Source: JAOUJD01 sp964353935
GTDB lineage: Bacteria; Pseudomonadota; Gammaproteobacteria; Burkholderiales; Burkholderiaceae_F
Length of the DNA stretch: 39,982 nucleotides
Direction: 5' to 3'
Assembly: GCA_964353935.1 (NCBI GenBank)
Contig: CAYGXL010000008.1
Coordinates: 1 to 39,982, forward strand
Shown here: positions 8,041 to 14,628 of the stretch, one piece after another
Position numbering within the stretch: the first letter of the stretch is position 1
Layout: each line of letters opens with the position of its first letter
Translations under genes and position numbers: made by a program
Notes under the pieces: model-generated
What the model saw: the letters and a program-made list of their open reading frames with translations, nothing else
Told to the model about the DNA's origin: nothing
Databases searched by the model: none

Positions 8041-8210
8041 GTCAAGACCGCCGTCGACCGAAGCGGAAGTGCGACGATTCCGATAGCGGGTGCCGCAGCG
8101 AGTGGCAGATTGGACTCACCGGACAGCACGTAAACCTTTGCGCCTTCCGGCAGGCTGGATTCGTTCAGGACGCCCTTGCCCGAAACAACAGTTCCGCGTG
8201 CGACTCTCAT
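8019..8210 (-). CDS. Small antitoxin-like ORF, third gene of the toxin-antitoxin unit, probably decayed at its C-terminus
   Basis: The ORF encodes 63 residues. The N-terminal half (MRVARGTVVSGKGVL...LPEGAKVYVL, residues 1-29) looks like the short beta-strand domain at the start of many small antitoxins, of the form 'RG.VV.GKVVLDE..LPEGT.V.VL'. The expected acidic helical half that normally binds a RelE-type toxin is absent. Instead, residues 38-63 are hydrophobic and end in LTKMRASA, which resembles the aldolase C-terminus LAKMRPSG. It follows the HTH antitoxin gene by 21 bases and could be co-transcribed. I infer a truncated antitoxin fused to a leftover gene end; it may not be functional. 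Confidence 0.45.
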   Translation of the reverse strand: MRVARGTVVSGKGVLNESSLPEGAKVYVLSGESNLPLAAAPAIGIVALPLRSTAVLTKMRASA

Positions 8211-8231
8211 GTGTCTTCGCCTGCGAGAAAG

Positions 8232-8579
8232 CTAAGCCGCCGCCCGAAGGGTGAAGTCCACGTGAACCGCTTCGTATGGAAACTCGAAGGCTCCGGATTG
8301 CGTGCGGATGAGGACCCCCGCGTTCAGAAGTGCATGAACGTCCGTATGGACTCCCTTCACGTCGCGACCGACACGCCGCGCGATCTCTCGCAGAGCGAGC
8401 GGCCCGGCGCCGGTCATCGCCTCCAAAACCGCCCAGCGGTTGGGAGTGAGAACTCGCCACATAAGCGCGTGCGAGGCAAAAGTCAGTCGCGGCCCGCCTT
8501 GGGAGCGCCCCGAAAACGCGCCCGCGAGCCGTTCCTGCACGCGCTCTTTCGTTCCGACCCCGATTGTCACAGTAGCCAT
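8232..8579 (-). CDS. TumA-like HTH antitoxin / transcriptional regulator
   Basis: The 115-residue protein has a basic N-terminal part (MATVTIGVGTKERVQERL) and a winged HTH segment (VLEAMTGAGPLALREIARRVGRDVKGVHTDVHALLNAGVL, about residues 48-87), ending in FPYEAVHVDF. This matches the regulator/antitoxin that accompanies DUF6516 (TumE) toxins. The ATG at 8579 is favoured over the upstream in-frame codon at 8594 because a strong GGAAGGGG site lies about 5 bases before it and family homology starts there. It begins 2 bases after the toxin stop, so the genes are co-transcribed in the order toxin then antitoxin. It presumably binds the inverted repeat at 8890-8911. Confidence 0.78.
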   Translation of the reverse strand: MATVTIGVGTKERVQERLAGAFSGRSQGGPRLTFASHALMWRVLTPNRWAVLEAMTGAGPLALREIARRVGRDVKGVHTDVHALLNAGVLIRTQSGAFEFPYEAVHVDFTLRAAA

Positions 8580-8581
8580 TG

Positions 8582-8863
8582 TTACCCCTTCCACCGGGCC
8601 ACGTCCGCCCAGAAGTCCGCCTGCATCCTGTCGAGCGACGTGAACGCGTAAGGCCGCTCTCGCTTGCCGACATGCCGATGGTCGCCCTTGCCAGCTTCGT
8701 TGTCGTATCTCACCACGCAGATACCGTGAACCACATACGCCAACCGGTACTTGAAGCGGTGCTCACAGCCCTCCAGGGGACGATCCAATCGCCACACAAC
8801 CAGTTCCACGAAGGCCTCCTCCTCGAGAGACAGGCGCTCGTCAAGCAAGGGCGCAGCTGGCAT
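8582..8863 (-). CDS. TumE-like toxin (DUF6516)
   Basis: The 93-residue protein matches the DUF6516/TumE toxin pattern: AFVELVVWRL near residue 17, HRFKYRLAYVVHGICVVRYDNEAGKGDHRHVG about residues 34-65, and a C-terminal FWADVARW. The conserved RYDNE..KGDH core probably contains the active residues; the cellular target is not something I can read from sequence. Candidate starts are ATG at 8863 and ATG at 8875. The latter lies inside the -10 element of the promoter at 8871-8899, so 8863 is preferred; it would then be at or within a base or two of the transcript start. No Shine-Dalgarno site is visible. Confidence 0.78.
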   Translation of the reverse strand: MPAAPLLDERLSLEEEAFVELVVWRLDRPLEGCEHRFKYRLAYVVHGICVVRYDNEAGKGDHRHVGKRERPYAFTSLDRMQADFWADVARWKG

Positions 8864-8870
8864 GTTGTAA

Positions 8871-8899
8871 ATCATGCCAACATCGGATGGTGTTGTCAA
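8871..8899 (-). promoter_or_regulatory. Sigma-70-type promoter of the toxin-antitoxin genes
   Basis: On the minus strand a perfect -35 TTGACA (8899-8894) and a -10 CATGAT (8876-8871, four of six consensus bases) are separated by exactly 17 bases. The transcript would start about 7 bases later, at about 8864-8863, which coincides with the toxin ATG. Confidence 0.65.
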
Positions 8900-8911
8900 T
8901 CACTACAACAC
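8890..8911. promoter_or_regulatory. Inverted repeat over the toxin-antitoxin promoter, candidate operator
   Basis: GTGTTGT (8890-8896) and ACAACAC (8905-8911) form a perfect 7-bp dyad with an 8-base centre. The left arm overlaps the -35 box. A further TGTTGT at 8863-8868 lies at the presumed transcript start. Autorepression by the antitoxin, alone or with the toxin, is the expected use of such a site. Confidence 0.6.
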
Positions 8912-8990
8912 TCTAAGCTCGGACCGCCCCCTCTGAAGGGTGTTGACCTGCCCGGTTTCTTCGGCCCGGTGACTTCTGGAAAGATGACTC

Positions 8991-9020
8991 CGCGTGCGTC
9001 AGCCCGACGGCCGCATCTTC
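8991..9020. repeat. Imperfect 30-bp direct repeat, copy 2 (3' end of the aldolase gene)
   Basis: This is the partner of 8011-8040 (26 of 30 identical, same orientation). It spans the aldolase stop codon and final codons. Confidence 0.6.
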
Positions 9021-9763
9021 GCGAGGATCTCCTGCGAGCCGGCCGCGAGGATGCGCGCATCGGAGCTCACAGTCACGAACTGGAAGCCCTTGCGGATGCG
9101 GCCGAGTGCCGCCTCGGGCGCGCCGTTGTGGATGCCGGCGACGACGTTGTGCGCCTTCGCGCGCGCCAGGATGTGGTCGATCGCCTCGGCAGCCTTCGGT
9201 TCGGGATTGTCGAAGTCGGGTTTGCATCCGAGCGAGATCGACAGGTCCGACGGGCCGATGTAGATCGCGTCGAGCCCCTCGACCGACAGGATGGCGTCGA
9301 GGTTGTCGAGCGCCTGCGCGGTCTCGATCATCGCGAACGCGACGATCGTGTCGTTCGCGTGCGTGAAGTAGTCGGCGCCGCCGTAGAGGTTGGCGCGCAC
9401 CGGGCCGAAGCTGCGCGTGCCGCGCGGCGCGTAGTGCGTGTACGACACCAGCCGCTGGGCGTCCTCGCGCGTGTTCACCATCGGGCAGATCACGGCGTAG
9501 GCGCCGGCGTCGAGCGCCTTCATCAGGATGCCGGGCTCGAGCCACGGCACGCGCACCACCGGCACCGTGGGCGTCGTGCTGATCGCCTGCAGCATCGTCA
9601 CCATCGCCGCGTAGTCGACCACGCCGTGCTGCAGGTCGATGGTGAGCGTGTCCCAGCCCTGGTGCGCCATCGTCTCGGCGGCGAAGCTCGCCGGAATCGC
9701 CAGCCAGCCGTTGACCGCGGCGCCGCCCTTCTTCCAGATCGAACGCAACCGGTTCTCGCGCAT
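8999..9763 (-). CDS. HpcH/HpaI-type class II aldolase, probable 5-keto-4-deoxy-D-glucarate aldolase
   Basis: The 254-residue enzyme belongs to the metal-dependent HpcH/HpaI family. Visible signatures are TIDLQHG with the catalytic His at residue 46, substrate-binding Arg at 72 (VRVPW), metal ligands Glu147 (MIETAQAL) and Asp173 (GPSDLS), and the G-rich phosphate-type loop. Because glucarate dehydratase lies immediately upstream, the likely reaction is cleavage of 5-dehydro-4-deoxyglucarate to pyruvate and tartronate semialdehyde (GarL-like), but family members act on several 4-hydroxy-2-oxoacids. The ATG at 9763 has GAGGAG 5 bases upstream; the open extension to 9838 is not conserved. It is the third gene of the operon. 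Confidence 0.85.
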   Translation of the reverse strand: MRENRLRSIWKKGGAAVNGWLAIPASFAAETMAHQGWDTLTIDLQHGVVDYAAMVTMLQAISTTPTVPVVRVPWLEPGILMKALDAGAYAVICPMVNTREDAQRLVSYTHYAPRGTRSFGPVRANLYGGADYFTHANDTIVAFAMIETAQALDNLDAILSVEGLDAIYIGPSDLSISLGCKPDFDNPEPKAAEAIDHILARAKAHNVVAGIHNGAPEAALGRIRKGFQFVTVSSDARILAAGSQEILAKMRPSG

Positions 9764-9788
9764 GGCGCTCCTCGCTTGGCTTTGGTGA

Positions 9789-11153
9789 CTAACGGACCAG
9801 GCAGGGACGCTTCGGGTCGAAGGTCCAGCCGGGGACAAGGTACTGCATCGCGACCGCGTCGTCGCGCGCGCCGAGCCCGTGCTTCAAGTAGAGCGCGTGC
9901 GCCTTGTCGACTTCGGCCAGGTCGAGTTCGACGCCGAGACCCGGCACTGTCGGCACCGCGACCTTGCCGCCGCGGATCTGCAGCGGCGCCTTGGTCAGGC
10001 GCTGGCCGTCCTGCCAGATCCAGTGCGTGTCGATCGCCGTGATGCGCCCGGGCGCGGCCGCGGCCACGTGCGTGAACATCGCGAGCGACACGTCGAAGTG
10101 GTTGTTCGAGTGCGAGCCCCAGGTCAGGTTCCAGTCGCGGCAGGTCTGCGCGACGCGCACCGAGCCGGCCATCGTCCAGAAGTGCGGATCGGCGAGCGGA
10201 ATGTCGACCGACTGCAGCGACAGCGCGTGCGTCAGCTGCCGCCAGTCGGTTGCCACCATGTTGGTCGCCGTCGGCAGCCCCGTGGCGCGGCGGAACTCCG
10301 CCATCACCTCGCGCCCCGAGAAGCCGTCCTCGGCCCCGCACGGATCTTCCGCGTAGGCGAGCACGCCGTGCAGGTCGCGCAGCAGCCTGACCGCGTCCTT
10401 CAGAGGCCAACCACCGTTCGGATCGAGCGTCACGCGCGCCTCGGGGAAGCGCTCGTGCAGCGACCGCACGGCCTCGACTTCCTCCTCGCCGCGCAGCACA
10501 CCGCCCTTCAGCTTGAAGTCGTTGAAACCGTACTTCGCCTGCGCCGCCTCGGCCTGCCGCACGATCGCGCCGGGGCTCAGCGCCGCTTCGTGGCGCACCC
10601 GGAACCAGTTGCCGGCGCTCGCGGGCTCCGTCGCCGAGTCGACGTAAGGCAGGCTCGTCTTGGCGCGATCGCCGACGAAGAAGAGATAACCGAGCATCTC
10701 GACCTCGTCGCGCTGCTGGCCTTCGCCGAGCAGCGCCGCCAGCGGCAGGCCCACGTACTGCCCGAAGAGATCGAGCAGCGCGCACTCGATGGCCGTGACC
10801 ACGTGGATCGTCGTGCGCAGGTCGAACGTCTGCAGTCCGCGCCCGCCCGCGTCGCGGTCGGCAAACGCCTGGCGCACGCCGGCGAGGATCGCGAGGTGAT
10901 CGCCGATCGGCCGGCCCTCGACCAGCGCACGCGCGTCCTCCAGCGTCTGGCGGATCTTCTCGCCGCCCGGCACCTCGCCGACGCCGGTGTTGCCGGCGCT
11001 GTCGGTGAGGATCAGCAGGTTGCGCGTGAAGTACGGCGCGTGCGCGCCGGACAGGTTCAGCAGCATCCCGTCGCGTCCCGCGACGGGCACCACGCGCAGC
11101 GAACGGACGACCGGCGTCGCCGCCCGGGCGGCGGATGGAAGGGCGGCGTTCAT
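9789..11153 (-). CDS. gudD: Glucarate dehydratase
   Basis: The 454-residue protein is a clear enolase-superfamily D-glucarate dehydratase. It shows DFKLKGGV with catalytic Lys215 (and Lys213), metal ligands Asp243 (TLDPNGG), Glu268 (AYAEDPCG) and Asn297 (TATNMVATDWRQ), and catalytic His347 in WGSHSNNHFD. These sit eight residues later than the corresponding E. coli positions as I recall them. It converts D-glucarate (and L-idarate) to 5-dehydro-4-deoxy-D-glucarate. The C-terminus QYL.PGWTFDPKRPCLVR is typical. The start at 11153 overlaps the receptor stop by one base within ATGA, so translation is probably coupled. The following aldolase would process its product. Confidence 0.94.
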   Translation of the reverse strand: MNAALPSAARAATPVVRSLRVVPVAGRDGMLLNLSGAHAPYFTRNLLILTDSAGNTGVGEVPGGEKIRQTLEDARALVEGRPIGDHLAILAGVRQAFADRDAGGRGLQTFDLRTTIHVVTAIECALLDLFGQYVGLPLAALLGEGQQRDEVEMLGYLFFVGDRAKTSLPYVDSATEPASAGNWFRVRHEAALSPGAIVRQAEAAQAKYGFNDFKLKGGVLRGEEEVEAVRSLHERFPEARVTLDPNGGWPLKDAVRLLRDLHGVLAYAEDPCGAEDGFSGREVMAEFRRATGLPTATNMVATDWRQLTHALSLQSVDIPLADPHFWTMAGSVRVAQTCRDWNLTWGSHSNNHFDVSLAMFTHVAAAAPGRITAIDTHWIWQDGQRLTKAPLQIRGGKVAVPTVPGLGVELDLAEVDKAHALYLKHGLGARDDAVAMQYLVPGWTFDPKRPCLVR

Positions 11154-12124
11154 CAGTCGACCGTGATCTTGCCGGTCTCGATGACGGCCTTCCACTTCGC
11201 CAGTTCCTGCTGCAGGAACTGGGTGAACTGCTCGGGCGTGCTGGCGACGACCTCGATGCCCTGGGCGCTGAGGTTCTTCGCGACCTCGGGATCCTGCAGC
11301 GCCTTGACCATCGCGCCGTGCAGCGTGTCCTTGACGTCCTTCGGCAGTCCCTTCGGCGCGGCCACGCCCTGCCACGAGAACACGTCGGCGCCCTTGACGC
11401 CGGCTTCGGTCAGCGTCGGCACGTCGGGCAGTGCCGCGGAGCGCTTGTCGCCCGTGACCGCGAGCACCTTCAGCTTGCCCGCCTTGATGTGGCTCAGCAC
11501 GGCGTTGATGTTCTGGAACGACACCTGCGAGTGGCCCGCGATCAGGTCCTGGATCGCGGGCGCGCCGCCCTTGTACGGAACGTGGATGCCGGTGGTGCCC
11601 GTCTTCTGCCAGAAGAGCGCCGCGGTCAGGTGGTCCGAGGAGCCGGCGCCGCTCGACGCGAAGGTCACCTTGTCCGGATTCTTCTTCAGGTACGCGACGA
11701 GTTCGGCGACGCTGTTGACGGGCACGTTCGGGTTCGCGACCAGCACGTTCGGCGCGCGCACGGCGACCATCATCAGGTCGAAGTCCTTCATCGGGTCGTA
11801 CTGCAGGCCCTTCTGAAGGAACGGATTGGTGGCGAACACGCCGATCGAGGCGACCAGGATCGTGTAGCCGTCCGGAGCCGCGCGCTTGACGCGCGTCGCG
11901 CCGATGGCACCGGTGGCGCCCGGCTGGTTCTCGACCACGAAGGTCTGGCCGAGGCTCTTCGTCATGCCGTTCGCCATCGTGCGGGCGATGGTGTCGGTCG
12001 AGCCGCCCGGCGGGAACGGGACGACGACAGTGACGGGCTTCTCTGGAAAGGCGGCCAGGGCAGGCGCCGCGGCGGCCACGGTGGCGATGGCGCCAAGGGC
12101 CAGTGCGCGCAGGACTTTGTTCAT
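11153..12124 (-). CDS. Bug-family (TctC-like) periplasmic solute receptor
   Basis: The 323-residue protein has a signal peptide (cut near residue 24, ALA/A) and the Bug fold: FPEKPVTVVVPFPPGGSTDTIAR at the mature N-terminus, GQTFVVENQPGATGAIG near residue 58, and a DGYTILVAS segment. Bug receptors bind carboxylic acids and can feed tripartite TctAB permeases or act as sensors. Operon position with gudD and the aldolase suggests glucarate or another aldarate as ligand. No TctA/TctB genes are in the window. The ATG at 12124 is chosen from GGAG 8 bases upstream and the signal peptide; an open extension runs to 12298 through the divergent promoter region and is not coding. Confidence 0.88.
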   Translation of the reverse strand: MNKVLRALALGAIATVAAAAPALAAFPEKPVTVVVPFPPGGSTDTIARTMANGMTKSLGQTFVVENQPGATGAIGATRVKRAAPDGYTILVASIGVFATNPFLQKGLQYDPMKDFDLMMVAVRAPNVLVANPNVPVNSVAELVAYLKKNPDKVTFASSGAGSSDHLTAALFWQKTGTTGIHVPYKGGAPAIQDLIAGHSQVSFQNINAVLSHIKAGKLKVLAVTGDKRSAALPDVPTLTEAGVKGADVFSWQGVAAPKGLPKDVKDTLHGAMVKALQDPEVAKNLSAQGIEVVASTPEQFTQFLQQELAKWKAVIETGKITVD

Positions 12125-12238
12125 CGGGTGTCTCCGGATCGGGTTGGCGGCGGCACTCCTGCGCTCTGTTTCTCGACCTGCGGGCGCACGTGGATTGCCG
12201 GGTGCGCCGAAAGCGTAGGCTCGCCAGTAGTGTTGGTC

Positions 12239-12251
12239 CAATATATATTTG
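12239..12251. promoter_or_regulatory. AT-rich near-palindrome in the LysR/receptor divergent region
   Basis: CAATATATATTTG is a near-perfect palindrome of the T-N11-A class used by LysR regulators. It lies 33 bases before the LysR ATG and about 115 bases before the divergent receptor gene. It stands out from GC-rich surroundings and is the best candidate for the regulator's binding site and for promoter melting. Confidence 0.45.
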
Positions 12252-12284
12252 CTCGTCCAGTTATTTTCGGAAGATATCAATGCC

Positions 12285-13199
12285 ATGGAGCTGCGCACCC
12301 TCCGCTACTTCGCCACGCTCGCCGAGGAACTGCACTTCGGCCGCGCGGCGCAGCGGCTCGCGATCACGCAGCCGCCGCTGTCGATCGCGATCCGCGGCCT
12401 CGAGGAGGAGCTCGGCGTCACGCTGTTCGCGCGCACCCGGCGCCACGTCGCCCTCACCCACGCCGGCGTCACGTTCCTGGAGCACGCCCGCGCGATCCTC
12501 GACCGCGCGGGCGAAGCCGTGCGCGAGGCGCAGGCCGCGGACCGCGGGGAGATCGGACGCCTGACGATCGGCTTCATGTCCGCGAGCATCTTCACGCTGA
12601 TGCCGGCCGTGCTGCGCGAGTTCGCCGCCCACCACCCCGGCGTGCGGCTCGACCTGCGCGAACTGACCCTGCCGCAGCAGATTGCCGCCCTGCGCGCCGG
12701 CGACCTCCACGCGGGCTTCGTGCGGCCGCCGGTCACCGACGCCGAACTGACCTCCGCGCTGTTGCTGCAGGAACCCCTGCTGGTGGCGCTGCCGAGCGGC
12801 CATCCGCTGACGGCGTCGCGCCGCATCCGCGCCGCTCGCCTGGCCAGCGAGCCGTTCGTGATGTTCCAGCGCTCGCCGGGCCTCGTGCTGTATGACCTCG
12901 TCCTCGGCTTCTGCCTGCAGCAGGGCTTCGCTCCGCACGTGGCCCAGGAGGCGAGCCAGACGCACGCGGTGATCGGCCTCGTGTCCGCCGGCATCGGCAT
13001 CGCCCTGGTGCCGGCGTCGGCGCAGGAGATCCGGCTGCGCGGCGTCGAGTTCCGGCCGCTCGCGGAGAAGTCGCCGCCCGTTGGAACCTGCCTGGCCTGG
13101 CGCAGCGACGACATCTCGCCCGTGCTGCGCGCGTTCGCCGAGACGGCGCGCAAGGTCGCCCGACAGCGCAAGCCGGGTCGCGCCGCCGCGCCCGCGTAA
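12285..13199 (+). CDS. LysR-family transcriptional regulator, probable regulator of the glucarate operon
   Basis: The 304-residue protein starts with the LysR winged HTH (MELRTLRYFATLAEELHFGRAAQRLAITQPPLSIAIRGLEEELG, residues 1-44) followed by a linker helix and a co-inducer domain from about residue 90 (GRLTIGFM onward). It diverges from the receptor-gudD-aldolase operon, the classical arrangement for a LysR activator of its neighbour. The inducer is presumably glucarate or a catabolite, which is inference. The ATG at 12285 is the normal LysR start; a GGAAG lies about 12 bases upstream. The last 15 residues are a basic Ala/Arg tail. Confidence 0.9.
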   Translation: MELRTLRYFATLAEELHFGRAAQRLAITQPPLSIAIRGLEEELGVTLFARTRRHVALTHAGVTFLEHARAILDRAGEAVREAQAADRGEIGRLTIGFMSASIFTLMPAVLREFAAHHPGVRLDLRELTLPQQIAALRAGDLHAGFVRPPVTDAELTSALLLQEPLLVALPSGHPLTASRRIRAARLASEPFVMFQRSPGLVLYDLVLGFCLQQGFAPHVAQEASQTHAVIGLVSAGIGIALVPASAQEIRLRGVEFRPLAEKSPPVGTCLAWRSDDISPVLRAFAETARKVARQRKPGRAAAPA

Positions 13200-13212
13200 G
13201 CTCCCCGGCTCG

Positions 13213-14496
13213 ATGCCCGCACCGACCCCCTCGCCCGCCGCGCCGCCCCGCTCCGCCGCGCTCGCGACCACGCGACGCATCGTCTTCGCGCTCGCGCTCG
13301 CGAGCTTCGTGCTGTCCTTCTTCCATCGCACGGCCCCCGCGGCGATCGCCGGCGAGCTGACACAGGCGTTCTCGATCAGCGCGGCCGTGCTGGGGACGCT
13401 CGCGGCGACCTACTTCTACGTGTACACGGTGCTGCAGATCCCGGTCGGCGTGCTGGCCGACACGCTCGGCCCGCGCAAGCTGCTCGCGGGGGGCTCGGCC
13501 ATTGCCGCGCTCGGCTCGCTGCTGTTTGCGCTGGCGCCCGCGTGGGAACTCGCGGCGGTCGGCCGCACGCTGGTCGGCATCGGCGTGTCGGTCGCCTTCA
13601 TCTCGATCCTCAAGGTGTCCGCCGTCTGGTTCCCGGCCAATCGCTTCGCCACGCTCGCCGGCCTGACGATGTTCGCCGGCAACCTCGGCGCGGTGATCGC
13701 CGGGGCGCCGCTGGCCTGGCTGGTGACGCAGGCCTCGTGGCGCTCGGTGTTCGTCGGGCTCGCGGTGCTGTCGGCGCTGCTCGCGGTCCTCAGTTGGTGG
13801 CGCGTGCGCGACCGTCCGGAAGACCTCGGCTTGCCGGCCGTGAATCCCGCTGCGCCGTCCGCCGCGCGGCTGCCGTGGATGCGCGCGGTCACGCGCGTCC
13901 TCGCCAACCGCGTGACCTGGCCGGCGTTCTTCGTCAACGTCGGCGTCGGCGGCAGCTTCCTGGCGTTCGCGGGTCTCTGGGCCGTGCCCTTCCTGCAGCA
14001 GACGCGCGGCATGACGCGCGTGGTCGCCGCGCAGCACACGAGCCTGCTGCTGCTCGGGGTGGCGATCGGCTCGCTCGTGATCGGCCTGATCTCCGACCGG
14101 CTGCAGAGCCGACGCGGCGTGATGCGCGCGTTCGTGGTGCTCTACCTGCTGTCGTGGGCGCCGTGGGTGCTGCACGCCGACTGGCCGATCGCGGCCACCC
14201 TTGGCTGGTTCCTGCTGATGGGGCTGCTGATCCCCGGCTTCACGCTGTCGTGGACGATCGCCAAGGAAGCGAATCCCGTTGAATTCTCCGGCATCGCGAC
14301 CGCGGTGGTGAACGTCGGCATCTTTCTCGGCACCGGCATCCTGCAACCGCTGGTCGGCTGGGTGCTCGACCGCGGCATCGAGGCGGGCGACGTGGCCGGC
14401 GCGTGGGACCGGGGCATCCTCGTGCTCGCCGGTTCAGCCGCGTTCGGAGCGGCCGCGAGCTTCCTCGTCGGCACGCGCTCCCCGGCGAAACCCTAG
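13213..14496 (+). CDS. MFS transporter
   Basis: The 427-residue protein has 12 predicted membrane segments. It carries the major-facilitator motif after the second segment (GVLADTLGPRKLLAGGS, about residues 79-95) and SFFHRTAPAAIAGEL in the first segment, a form seen in bacterial organic-anion/sugar-acid importers. The gene lies 13 bases after LysR on the same strand and next to the glucarate genes, so uptake of an aldarate is a reasonable guess, but the substrate is not established. The N-terminal 15 residues are Ala/Pro-rich. The ATG at 13213 is the first Met after the LysR stop; no strong ribosome site is seen. Confidence 0.85.
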   Translation: MPAPTPSPAAPPRSAALATTRRIVFALALASFVLSFFHRTAPAAIAGELTQAFSISAAVLGTLAATYFYVYTVLQIPVGVLADTLGPRKLLAGGSAIAALGSLLFALAPAWELAAVGRTLVGIGVSVAFISILKVSAVWFPANRFATLAGLTMFAGNLGAVIAGAPLAWLVTQASWRSVFVGLAVLSALLAVLSWWRVRDRPEDLGLPAVNPAAPSAARLPWMRAVTRVLANRVTWPAFFVNVGVGGSFLAFAGLWAVPFLQQTRGMTRVVAAQHTSLLLLGVAIGSLVIGLISDRLQSRRGVMRAFVVLYLLSWAPWVLHADWPIAATLGWFLLMGLLIPGFTLSWTIAKEANPVEFSGIATAVVNVGIFLGTGILQPLVGWVLDRGIEAGDVAGAWDRGILVLAGSAAFGAAASFLVGTRSPAKP

Positions 14497-14628
14497 GCCC
14501 GGCCGCAGCCTCATTCCGTACACCACGAGCGCGCGCGCTGATAACCTCGGCGCGCTACGCCACAGGGGCGTATCCCAACAGAGCGCACCGGCACGGATCG
14601 GTCGCGCCGCACAGACAAGGAGATTGTG

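Noticed and set aside
12125..12298. 58-residue upstream extension of the first Bug receptor
   Set aside because: It crosses the divergent promoter region and the LysR start; the signal peptide and ribosome site place the start at 12124.
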